A stretch of 20,557 bases of DNA, from positions 1 through 20,557 of the forward strand of contig CAXNAD020000390.1 in assembly GCA_964200185.2 (NCBI GenBank), read 5' to 3'. Below the pieces are notes generated by a model. That model did not search any database. It worked only from the letters and a program-made list of their open reading frames with translations, and was not told where the DNA came from. Origin of the DNA: Choristocarpus tenellus KU-1152. Taxonomy: Eukaryota > Phaeophyceae. Made by a program: the position numbers and the translations under genes. Shown piece by piece: positions 1 to 9,993 of the stretch (within the stretch, counting starts at the first letter, position 1; every line of letters begins with the position of its first letter).

Positions 1-439
1 TCCGTTTCCTTGCCTTCACTATTTACAAATAATATTGGCTGTGGCTCTTCGAAATGGAGGGGAATTATATGCTGGGTCAGGCCTCGTCTTCTGTGCAAAC
101 CCCAAAGACCCCCCCCCCCACATGGAATATTTCCAGGGCAGAGTAAATGGGTGCATAGTAAGTCCAAGCTGTAAGGGATGGATTGTTAGAATCGAAGTTT
201 CAAACTCAACAACTTGAGGGGGTGATGGAGGTGGACAATACAAAATAACCTATTTTCATGTACGTAAGGCAAAAAAAAAGACAAGCCGATATCCAAAACG
301 AAATGACTTTTTCTGGGAGATTTGAAGAATGATGGAGGTAACACAAAGTACTCAACAGCACTTGTGTGTTGTACATTACAGGAGAGTAAAACTTCCGTTC
401 TTATATCTTGCCAAAGATATTGGGTGTCATGTACAAATT
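1..439. other. Sequence beyond the oxidase stop, no supported gene
   Basis: Open frames on both strands are short and lack splice or motif support. I looked on the minus strand for a further oxidase exon with a Cys-Gly-Pro motif and saw none. Confidence 0.4.
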
Positions 440-618
440 GGGTCAAAGTATCTGGGGGGGGGGGGATGGTTTGTGATGGGGCGTCCGTTTCGGTCAAACA
501 TCTATTTTTTTTCGTGCCATTTCAAATCCGACACATGTGACCAAATCACACCAAAAAGTGAAAATCGAAAAAAGGGGGAAAAACGCACTCCGACACCCCC
601 CCCCAGATACTTTGACCC
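440..618. repeat. MITE-like inverted-repeat element, family 1 copy a
   Basis: Terminal inverted repeats read GGGTCAAAGTATCTGGGG at the left and its complement CCCCAGATACTTTGACCC at the right. They are flanked on both sides by AATT, which may be a 4-base target duplication or an extension of the repeat, because AATT is itself palindromic. The inner ends are runs of about 12 G and 9 C. It contains no coding capacity. It lies about 90 bases past the stop at 708 of the minus-strand gene. The interior (GCGTCCGTTTCGG, GTGAAAATCGAAAAAAGGG) matches the reverse complement of the copy at 5593-5743. Confidence 0.85.
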
Positions 619-707
619 AATTGGTATAATAAGTTTCTATCATTAAGAAGGAATGTGAGGTACCAGTACAAAGTACCAAGAAGATCAAGTCTGTTTGCTG
701 AAAGCTA

Positions 708-2658
708 TTAACCTTCTAAAAGTGCTTCTGACACCCACCTTGGCTTCACCTCTGCTCTTTTATACACTCGAACAACAGCCATGATGTCCCATGATTGTGG
801 CAATCGTTGACCCCCAGCTATTGGTAGGGCATTCTGTTGGTGTTGGCAGTGCTCATTGAACAGTTTGATGGAGGTTCGTACCAACCTAGTTTTTTGTGAG
901 GTTGAGGCTGGCTGATGTCTGCCCTCAACCTTTGTCTCGGACCCCCTGACCCGACAAAATTGCAAAGAACACAACAGCAACGACCCAATGTTCACAGCAT
1001 GATGTTAATCCGTGTGTTTGAATTAGTGTTTTAGTTGTAGGTGCACACAAGGCCGAGAAACGGGCAATACACATGAGAATCTGGACTGGGCATGCAGCAG
1101 CAGCTACAGGTTCTGTTTCCATGTTTGTGCTATGCAAGCTCCTCTGAGTAGTACACAATCAGTGGAACTATGGAGAGGACGTAGATTGCTGCATATGTAT
1201 CCATCTATGTACTGGTGTATTGGAGTGTCAACACATGGAAATTGAAGTAGCCTGGTTGGAGGGTTAGTATGAGGGTGAGGTGAATCATCGAAAGTATGAA
1301 TTAGGTTATTTTCTCAACTGAAAAGATATACTTACAGAGCCATGCAGTTCGACCAACCACTGTTTTTCAAGGCAGGCATTGCCGATTTCTCCGCGTTTTT
1401 CAGTGGACGCCAGCAAGTGCTCAAGACAACCTGATGTGTTAGTTGCGTCTTTGCACTACAAAAAGAGAAACACAATCGGATGCAAACATATCAACAATTT
1501 CTGACTGCACACCAATCAGGGCACATTACAAATATAGTGAAACCTAGGATCGGTGAAATGCCTCTACCCCTGTAAAAACATGAAACTCACATGTCATCCT
1601 TATCAAAATAGTTCCTCACTGCCTGGCTAACGTTGCTCTCGCCACGACACAAGCGTTCTGGTCACAATGCAATAAAGCAACAATGAAAAAGAGGTAAGGG
1701 GGAATGGGGTTAGGATAAGACATGGTTCCGAAGACATGCTACTAATAGCGTGAGGGTCAATGCGCAAGGTGCGAGCTACAGTGGTAGGACATTTTTTTTT
1801 TGCATTGAGACCGTGGTATGAAGTTAGGGTTAGGGTTTATCCTGCAACCATATCGCATTATGGTTTTTATGGTCGTTGGGGTTGTGTTGGTAGAGCAGCG
1901 TCAATGCATGTGGTCAAGATTCAGTGGTTGCCTACATTCCAATCAACATGATATGGTTTTGACACTATATCTCTACAATTGGTATCAGCTCAACATTAGT
2001 ACACCAAACGCTTTCCATCTGAAGGTACACTTTCAACAAGTAATTGATCCCAAGTCAACTAACATGCAGAACCCGAGTGATTACTGTCCTCCTGGGGTAG
2101 TTCACGGATCTGTGTTGTCCCTAGCAGTTTCAAACCCGCCAAGCAAAAATAAAGTCAATGATTCCCCTTAGAAAAAAACAGTATCCTAGGAACATGGATC
2201 GCCAAGAGACAGATCCTGAAATTTGTTTGAACATGGAAATAATGTAAGAAAACAAAGACAGGGGACAGCTGCATGTGTGTACACCATTTCTTACCTCGAC
2301 CATGTGTGTCTCTTCTGAGAAGCCCTACCACCACAACCGCCTCATCTGTGTCCCCAAGAATATCAACACCAACCATTGTCTGCTCTTCCTCATCTTCATC
2401 AGTGTCTCTTTGTGTCCCACCACAACTCTGCAACCCACTCTCGAGGATGTTATTTCGGTCCACGAAATCTCGAGATGAATATGAGAGCTCTGAAGTCAGC
2501 GTGAACCTTCGGGAATGGTGACGGTGCGTTTTAGTAGGAGACGATGGGGACGACTCTGAAGTCACCGTGAAGCTGTTCCTCTTTTTGCTCATATTAGCAG
2601 GCAAAGGAAGATCAAGTTTGGAGTTTTGAGGACTTGCCTCGACACCTTTTATCCAGCG
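708..2658 (-). CDS. Distal six exons of the oxidase model, or an independent small gene
   Basis: Exons 2658-2295, 1657-1591, 1569-1530, 1455-1336, 1143-1073 and 945-708 chain in phase to a stop at 708. If the exons belong to the oxidase, the first one begins at the acceptor CACAG|CGCTGG, in phase 0 with exon 9. If independent, translation would start at the ATG at 2592-2590, giving 277 residues. The first exon encodes a Ser/Thr-rich tract with a doubled motif (SFTVTSES and RFTLTSEL), then the acidic run DTDEDEEEQ. The exon at 1455-1336 has a pyrimidine-rich acceptor (TTTTTGTAG) and a GTAAGT donor. It encodes CKDATNTSG and a 40-residue helix-like stretch whose spacing to VELHGS resembles the WxCRD to YLTG interval of NOX proteins. 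The tail QRLPQSWD recalls the NOX GRPNWD segment. These resemblances are by eye only. The gene's coding nature is fairly sure; its assignment is not. Confidence 0.5.
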
Positions 2659-5600
2659 CTGTGGTTGAGAGCGTTATTGTCCGCATGTAAGAGGTGGGTG
2701 GAGGTGGAGGGAAACAGAAAATGTTGTTTACACAGTAGCGCAAGGAGTATCAATTTCATTGTTCGCCTGTCTTTTTTTGTTGCAGATCCAGAACAGAGCT
2801 GAATCGCATATAGAATACATTTTACATATAGATTAGAAATGAGGGGAGTTAATTTTCTCTCTCTGCTTTTGTTGTTTTCTGTCATTCTGTATCTCTTCTG
2901 ATAACACCTGCGAAACATAGGCGGGCATATTAGAACACTTGAGATATGTCGATAGAAAAAGAAATGTCTTTTGAGTCTACATACTCCAATACCACCCACC
3001 TTCCATACTTCTGACCCTCACAGAGATTCAATACACATGTACTGACTTAAACAACATTTGACCGGATCATTGCAATGGGGCTGGAGATCAGTACTCCCCG
3101 CAGAAGGGGTGGGGGGGAAGGGGGGGAGGAGGGGGTCTACACCAGGGTGTCCATTTGGGCCCTGATCGGGAGAAGTGCTCATACATCATCCATTCGATAC
3201 ATGCAACCAAATCACCCCAAAATCGCGACATGGACAAGTAGACCCCGAATGGACAGCCGCCATCCACCCCCAGATACTTTGAGCCGACACGGAATGAAGG
3301 ACAGCTGTAATATACACCACCTTAAATGCTCACTGTGCAAAACGATTTGGAACACGTTGAGATGTAAATTTCCCCTCCAAAATCAACAAAAATCAACTTC
3401 GTGGAACCGCACAAGATAAGACTACTGACCATATCAACCCATGCAATAACTGCTACTACTATCATATTGACAAACCCCACCATGAAGGTCACAATGCTAT
3501 GGGCAGGAGAGTGACAGTATTTTCCCTAAAGCAACGTTTTTTTTGGGGTGTAGAACAATCAAGATAAATACAACAATTTAACAGGACATGAATGAAAGTC
3601 TTGCAGTTTTCCAAAACATAAACGCATGAACAAAAGCAAAACTCGATTTCCACTCTCACCTTGAACATGGAGGAATTGGGTGTCATCAGCTCGCCACCCA
3701 ACTGATAGGCATTCCTGTGTGAGGAGCACGTAGTGAAGGGGTGTGGAAATTCCCCTGAGCCAAGTGGAAGGTGTCCATCACTGGTTTACACATAGCAAGG
3801 GAAAAGGTTGTCAGGTGTAAGTTTGAGGCAGCACTGGGCTCATCAGACTTAGGCAGAGTGGTAGTGCTGGGACCAGAATCAAAACAGGAGTTATGTACTA
3901 ATTTTGCTCCGGTACAATGGGACTTAATTTGGTTATCAGTACCCTGAAGTCAAGTGGTGCACACTATTGTGATGATTTGGGTGCAGTGGGTCAAATCATA
4001 TTTGAGCGAGGGGAGTCTATGCAACAGTGCACAAGAGGACCTCCATACCCCTAACAATGTTGTCTATATGGCAATTTCAGGACACACAAGGGTACTGCAG
4101 TATTGACATTCAGAACCAATATATTAGGCTTTATTCAAGGACACCATGTACGGTCAATGACCTGTAATGTCTATCGAGAAAGCGATGCTACTTGTCCAGG
4201 CATCCAACAGGTTCAACTTCACCCGAAAATGTACATACTAGATACATCCAATACCCATTGACACAAGCAAGACTCCCTCACTAGATCTTGAAACACGTTG
4301 CCAGGGTCAAGACAGATTCTGAGAAAGTAACACTGACATCATCTGGGAATAGGAGGGTTACCAAACTTCATTGATAAGGGTTTGCTGTACCCCCTCATGA
4401 AGCATGGTTCATTCTACAAACCCGTAGAGTGATCCACAACCAACCTATCTGTCATTTATGCATGTGCAGAATGATTATATGTATCGTTGCAGTAGTTGAG
4501 GTCCCCTACAAAAACTATCTCTGCAATTTTTTCAAGGGAAAAAAATCTCAATATGTCATAGATCTCGATATCAGACTCCTCCTATTTTAATGCCATTGAT
4601 CCAGGGCCTTCTTGCAGACCTGTCTTTATCAGTGATGTGCTTCACCCAATAGATGTCACATAGTCTCTTTGGGATGGAATCCTGGTCCCAAAACAACAGC
4701 ATGTAGTTTTCATCCAGGTTGATGCGAGTGCTCAGCATGGTATTCACCCTGTACACAGTACCGAGCGTGAGGTAGATCTGACTCAAAACGTACTCTCTGA
4801 GCCTCAACCCACTCCCAGGGAGTTACAAACATAAACAGGATGAGCAAGTCCCTGGTCACAGCCTACTATCTACTTGAAACAGTCACAAAGATTTTTGACT
4901 TTGATTTATTTGATGTCACACTTTAAGAAATCACTCTCAGGTATGCACCTTTTCCCGATTTTGGGGGCGAATGCACGAGATATTACATCAACAAAAAGTT
5001 CCTGATGTTCGAACCAAGTCACAGCAAACGAGAGGTACTAAGAGTTGCATTTTAAAGATGCTGACCAATATGTGCAAAATTAATCTATTTTTACAAATAC
5101 GTACTTGATTTTTTTTCTGAACTGTGTCGAGATTTTTCAAACGACAGAGAAATGAACCCTCTCAAGTCAAACCCAGCACTTCATCCATAAAAAAATATGT
5201 GTGAATAGCAAAAAAAAAACCTGGGTCAAAATGCAAAACGCCCAAAAAACCTGGATACCTCTTGTTTACTTTGAGTCAATGGCGATAGCAAGTTGGGTCT
5301 TACAAATAGAGGTATGAAATACCGGAAGCATGACTCGTGTAACCCTGCAAAAATGGTCATATTGTCAAAGTAGCCTTACCTGTATTTGGTAGTACACCGG
5401 ATCCTGTCTAACACATACCACAGGACAACTGGGATGTTAATTATCCACACATGGGGATGGGTTTTGCGCCGGACGCTCTCGATAAAAACTCCAGCCCCCA
5501 CAAGCTGATCAGGTTCACAAATACACACCAGAAGGTAACAGGTTGGCTTAGTTAAAAAAAAACGGGGTCAAAGTAAACAAGAACTACCCAGAGGGTCAAA

Positions 5601-8600
5601 GTATCTGGGAGGGGGGTGCCGGCGTCCGTTTTTCACCCTTTTTTCGATTTTCACTTTTTTGAAATGTCAACAAAAAAAAAAGTTGTTTTACCGAAACGGA
5701 CGCCCCCTCACAAACCACCCCCCCCCCTAAGATACTTTGACCCAGAGTTGTATTTTAAGGATGCTGGCAAGTATGTGTAAAATCCGACTTTTTTTTTATT
5801 ACAAATGCGTACAGGATATTTTCTGAACTGTGTCGAAAATTTTCAAACAATAGAGAGAGAAGTCAACCCTCTCGAGTCAAACTCACCCTTTCATCCATAG
5901 AAATATTGGTGAGTTGCTAAAGATCAAAAGAAATGGTAAAAAAACTGGGGTACCTTTCATTTACTTTGGCTCACTTGTGTGCACCTCTCTAACTCGTGAG
6001 TAAGAACGCAATAGTTGCATCAAAGACCTGTCGATGTCTAGCCTCAACAGGCACGTTTCAAGAAAGTCCAATATTTTTTAACGATGGCCTGAATGGGTGC
6101 GCACAGTTCTCCTGCTTACCATATGCAGCCACATCGCCAACGAATAGTTCATACGCAGGGACCAAGCAGAGCATGACAGAGGTAGCAGCAGAAAAAAAAA
6201 GAAGCTCATGCAACAGATCCCCCAGACGTCACCAGTGCTCCAGTTGACAGACTCTGCATCCACGTCGATCTGGCTACTTTCCACCGATACCTGTGTGAGC
6301 ATTTTTTTTTAAGAAGCAGTTGTTTGAGCAAGCTCAAAGTACCTGAAAAGGTTTATTGTGAGGCAGTAAATGCGAACATGAGCCCCCTCACTACCGCAAC
6401 CCTAACCCAAAAGACACAAGACAGAGGAAAAAAAACACAGTGATTGTGGCAAATGTATTACCTACGGATTTTTCCCTTTGCACTTAACAAACTGTTTGCA
6501 CACAAAATATCAATCCTGCAGGTCATCACACTCGTAAGTGTTAGACCTGAAGGCAATTCTAGTAGGGTATTGCGATGAAGAGGTGGCACTTTGGCATGCC
6601 AGGGGTTACAAATGTTAGCTAATAATGATTGCGCTAGTCCCGTTTGGATCCAATGCAAATTTGATGACTGACCAGCTTGATTTACAGACTGATAGTGCAA
6701 CAGGCACCTTGACTGGTCTTCGCACTCCAGTCATAGATTATGTATGGCAACAGATTTTCAAATGGATGTTACACTCCTGTGATCGAAGTGTATGGGATGT
6801 ATATTAACTAGGACCCGATACCTCACATGAGTAGGCCAAGTCAGGTTTCCTTGCCACACCTTATTGGTGTATCCACTGAAAATTGATGGCAGCAGCAGGG
6901 AGTAGACATGGACTATTATAGCTAGGCCCATCGTGCAGCCCCCAACTTTATGCAGCCAGATGTTGTCATTACGCCAGTTGTAAAGCAATGATCGTAGGAC
7001 TCTCACTTCTGAGAGGTAGTTCCAGGTGCCATGGCACATGGTGAAGAACATTAGACTGGGGGAGGGGATGGAAACGGAACTGTTAGCACTTGCTTAGGAC
7101 TAGTAGTGGGTCTCAAAGATGCAATGTGTTCTTTCACATGTCCCCGGCATATAACCCATTATTGAAGGACAATTTTTTTTTATGATGTTAAAGGGGATGA
7201 AATACAAATTAGGTTTAAGTTATGTGTTGTATTGATCGAGAAAGTGGTGGAAAGATGGATTATGCTTGAGAGCAGTAGTCTTGCTAAGTCAAAGCATTAA
7301 AGAGGGTAGGAGTTTTGCCCTGTTTGTCTGTTCAGGGCTTGGCTTCCCACAGGTTTTTCTATGCCCCTTTTTCGGTTTTCTGTGTGAACACAGTTACCTA
7401 AAATGTACACAACTATGAAAGGTGTGTCTGGAGCAAGGATATTGGCACTTGCTAACAAACACAATACCCCAAATTAATCAAAATCGCTACATTGGATTAT
7501 GACCCTGAACAGACGTGGCCCTAACCTCTTAAGTACTTTGGCTCTACTGACTTTCATCACCATGTATTTTTCTTCATCTACCTCATTGACAGAACTGTTT
7601 AGGGCATATGAGGTGCTAAGGGAGGAATATTTCAGCAATCCACGAAATACCATAAAGATAGGGCACTGCAAAGTGAATATATCCTATCTGAGTACCGATG
7701 CTTTCAAGAAACATAACCAAAGAAGGTATGTATGCAACAAGCACACGGACTAGCTGTGTTTGCAACAGGTTAGAAAGGAATAGGAAATGCAACTACTGAA
7801 TGTTATATGGCAGAGGCAGTGTTAGGCAGATCTTCAGTGTGCTGCAGGTGATCAACAAGATATTGAGATGCCCACTCAGTTTGGGTAGCGAATGGGTGAA
7901 CTGAAGTTATGGTCATACATGATCGCACACTGGCAACAAGTTCACATCTCAACAAATCAAATCCTATAGCACTATGGAATTGTTGTCACGACTCTAGTGG
8001 ACCACACAAGTTGCACATCAGTTATGAGTGTATTGTGGTCGGGAGGAGAAAATATCTGTCCCATCTCTTCATGAAGGCGAACACCTTAGGTGTTTTGAGA
8101 TATTATAAGGCAATACTGAACCTTGTCGCATTATAATGTTTTGTCACACTACAGAAGGAGGAGTTACATTTTTGAAGAGGTTCGTACTTTGCCCTCAACT
8201 ATTGCCTCGAAAAAACTGGTCCATGTCAAACTGTTTTGCATTGCACGAAACAAGAGAAGATGTATCTCTCTATGAGTCAACTGTCGACCAGAACACACGA
8301 CTTCAATCCTTAAAATAACTCTAGCACTAACAACCATAGCAAGTCGGACATACTCCCATAAATTGCCCTGGCTAGGATTCATGCCATAGTGATTTCTGAC
8401 AAGAATCGAATTTTTGGTTTTGCAAGCACATATTCCTTCCCCATCCAAAAGAAATACGCACTTGGTGGTAGTGATGATTGTGCGGGCACTTATCCGGGTA
8501 ATGGCATCAAAGGTCTTTGCTGTCCAAGGTTGCCCCTTCAAACATGTTCACAGAGAAGTGGCAGCCAATGGTCAAAAAGAAAAATATGCAATCGTACTGG

Positions 8601-9993
8601 GTGTAGCCTTCTCTTAGTGGAACTTCATTTGAACTGTATAAAAAGAAAGTAGAGGCCTATGGATCAGCTCATCATAAGCTGACATATGTGATTGAAGGAC
8701 ATGCAACATAGTTATGATGACAAATTAGATTACGGATCTGTCAGCTTGTGAAAGTGTTTTGTAATATTATAGGTACTAAAGTGAGTTATTGGTGGTCATT
8801 CTTTACTAAACCTTGTTTACAGAATAGGAGATATGTAACCCTTTTGAGGAGTAGGTATTGCCTACACATGAACCAATAACACTCCTTGTTACAATGACTC
8901 TTAGTGTCGCCCTATTGTGCCTACTCAGAATTATTCCAGAAACTGGTGGAAGGCATAATAACCCAATCGGTGTAACAGATCATACAAATAGCCCCCAAAA
9001 TGCACCAACATGGGAGGAGCAGGCACAAACGACGAACAGTGGCATCACCAGGTCTGGCTATGTATATCAATGCTACAATCATCAAACACCATGTCCACTA
9101 GCCTACTAGACCCTAGAACCTCTCAGAACGTTTCCCTCCCACAAATTACCCCCATCTTAATTTCCCTTTGAGGAAAGCTACTCAGGGATTGTTTCTTCCC
9201 CTACTGCGGTATTATATTTTCCACCCTTTGCAATCACCTCTTCTCTGGAGAAAAAAAAGTCGCTGCCACAGTTGGGGGCACAAATAGCCTGCCTTGGCCA
9301 AATGTTTGTAAGCAATCGGTCAGCAACAAAGAGCGCAGAAACCAGAATCCATAGCCCAAGATGGACATGGCGGTAAATTCTCCCCCTATCCCTCACTGCC
9401 AAAAATAGCCTCTCCAATCTCGAGCCCTGAAATAGGTGCAATAGTTAGTGGAGACATCAGTTGCGTGTTCTGTGACGCATGCACGTCAAGTTCCTTGGCC
9501 CTTTCAACCTGAATTGTTTACTCAGAGTACAATTGGCTGGAATTATCCCGAGGATGTGTCAAAGTAACTTAGCAGTTGGCTTGACCGTCCAGAGCAGTGA
9601 TTGCAATATATATATAGTCGAATGTGTTGTTGGCATCCTTATGGACAAGAATGATTTGGCATCGATGAATGGTTGTAACGCTGGGAATATGATGTAGCGA
9701 GATGTTGGCAAATGTGATGAGAGTCGTGAAAAGTTTTGTCCATCAACTTCGATATCGCAACGTCACCCTACCTTGGGTTTGCCTCCTGCCACTCCAGAGA
9801 AAGGAGTGGCAGGTCTGACCTGAGCCGATCCTCTCAACATCTGCGTTTTTGGCGTTTTTAGCGTTTTTGGTGTTTTTGGTGTTTTTGGTGTTTTGGGTGT
9901 TTTGGGTGATTGATCAAACCCCGGCCCCAGACCAGATAGGATATGCCTGGAGGACATCGTACTTGAGAGGCTGCCCACATGTCCAGTCCTCAT
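708..9993 (-). CDS. NADPH oxidase / ferric reductase-like membrane flavocytochrome, 15-exon model
   Basis: This family moves electrons from NADPH through FAD and two haems across a membrane. Proposed exons: 9993-9772, 9426-9238, 8367-8297, 7055-6827, 6290-6120, 5546-5380, 5344-5323, 5001-4949, 3780-3660, 2658-2295, 1657-1591, 1569-1530, 1455-1336, 1143-1073, 945-708. They give 714 codons with every junction in phase, many at strong sites (CATATG|GTAAGC, GAG|GTAAGA). Residues 29-50 are a Thr-Pro-Lys repeat. The first membrane helix is near 92-112. His196 and His210 are 14 apart, as in NOX haem helices; His293 (WLHM) begins the second haem helix. HPHVWIINIPVVLWYVLDR (about 324-342) matches the last NOX helix. 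FPHPFTTCSS (386-395) is the FAD motif. The NADPH half is diverged: VDILGDT, then FCKDA (572-576) where NOX has WxCRD; the usual GPYG, GxGIG and CGP motifs are not seen. The start is the first ATG in an exon whose donor (AAG|GTAGGG) is in phase. Exons 1-9 are secure as a family call; exons 10-15 less so. The 22-base exon 7 could instead end at 5304. Confidence 0.68.
3085..3283. repeat. Degenerate family 1 MITE-like copy in intron 9 of the oxidase model
   Basis: The right end is CACCCCCAGATACTTTGAGCC. Just inside it, ACCAAATCACCCCAAAATCG parallels ACCAAATCACACCAAAAAGTG of the 440-618 copy. The left side keeps only a long G/A-rich tract (about 3105-3135); its CAAAGTATCT terminus is not recognisable, so the left boundary is approximate. 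Confidence 0.6.
4456..4828 (-). pseudogene. Two overlapping coding-like frames in oxidase intron 8, possibly a decayed element
   Basis: On the minus strand 4828-4571 reads a protein-like frame including LREYVLSQIYLTLGTVYRVN and LLFWDQDSIPKRLCDIYWVK, ending at TGA. A second frame at 4581-4456 reads IEIYDILRFFSLEKIAEIVF directly followed by VGDLNYC, then stops. VGDLN resembles the metal-binding GDxN motif of endonuclease/exonuclease/phosphatase folds, as in LINE endonucleases or inositol 5-phosphatases, but no other motif of that fold is visible. A one-base shift would join the two frames. No family assignment is possible. Confidence 0.22.
5016..5277. repeat. Family 2 inverted-repeat element, copy a, uninterrupted
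   Basis: The left end GTCACAGCAAACGAGAGGTAC is the inverted counterpart of the right end TACCTCTTGTTTACTTTGAGTC. The body is roughly three-quarters identical by eye to copy b. It fills about 262 of the 321 bases of intron 7 (5322-5002) in the oxidase model; its end is 14 bases from the first base of exon 8 on the minus strand. Confidence 0.78.
5565..5972. repeat. Family 2 inverted-repeat element, copy b, carrying a nested family 1 copy
   Basis: The left end is GGGTCAAAGTAAACAAGAAC; the right end is ACCTTTCATTTACTTTGGCTC. Without the nested 5593-5743 insert the element is about 257 bases. Its body (ATGCTGGCAAGTATGTGTAA, TTTTCTGAACTGTGTCGAAA, TTTCATCCATAGAAATAT) runs parallel to 5040-5277 in the same orientation. 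It occupies most of intron 5 (6119-5547) of the oxidase model and ends 18 bases from the 3' splice site. Confidence 0.8.
5593..5743. repeat. Family 1 MITE-like copy, nested in another element
   Basis: Termini are GGGTCAAAGTATCTGGGA and AAGATACTTTGACCC. The interior is the reverse complement of the 440-618 copy over most of its length. It is flanked by AGA(G) on both sides. The homologous site in the 5016-5277 element reads TACTAAGAGTTGCATTTT without an insert, so this copy inserted at AGAG. It lies in intron 5 of the oxidase model. Confidence 0.85.
7285..7544. repeat. Family 3 inverted-repeat element, copy a
   Basis: It starts near AAGTCAAAGCATTAAAGAGG and ends CCTCTTAAGTACTTTGGCTC. It aligns along its whole length, in the same orientation, with 12710-12960: shared blocks include GTTTTGCCCTGTTTGTC, GGGCTTGGCTTCC, GAGCAAGGATAT and CTACATTGGATT. 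It lies in the 1.2-kb intron 3 of the oxidase model. No coding capacity. Confidence 0.72.
7563..7726 (+). CDS. Possible isolated exon on the plus strand, inside an oxidase intron
   Basis: CACCATGTATTTT opens a frame (MYFSSSTSLTELFRAYEVLR) that reads to AAGAAG|GTATGT, a strong donor. I found no convincing partner exon downstream; the frame at 7909-8133 is possible but shows no clear acceptor. It sits antisense in intron 3 of the oxidase model, directly beside the family 3 element ending at 7544. It may be a nested gene, a transposon remnant or chance. Confidence 0.22.
9844..9910. repeat. 9-base minisatellite encoding a Thr-Pro-Lys repeat
   Basis: About seven imperfect copies of GTTTTTGGT (plus strand). 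On the minus strand they read as Thr-Pro-Lys units at residues 29-50 of the oxidase model, in its first exon. Confidence 0.9.

Noticed and set aside
1336-1657. A BED-type zinc finger (NYF..C....HL) of a hAT transposase
   Set aside because: The second zinc-binding Cys and final His are absent with the right spacing; the resemblance did not hold.
3075-3419. Plus-strand 114-codon frame
   Set aside because: It runs through the degenerate family 1 element and its purine tract; no codon-like or motif signal.
8164-8541. A single 125-codon minus-strand gene
   Set aside because: Only 8367-8297 of it fits, as oxidase exon 3 (GNLWEYVRLAMVVSARVILR). The rest has no support and is interpreted as intron.
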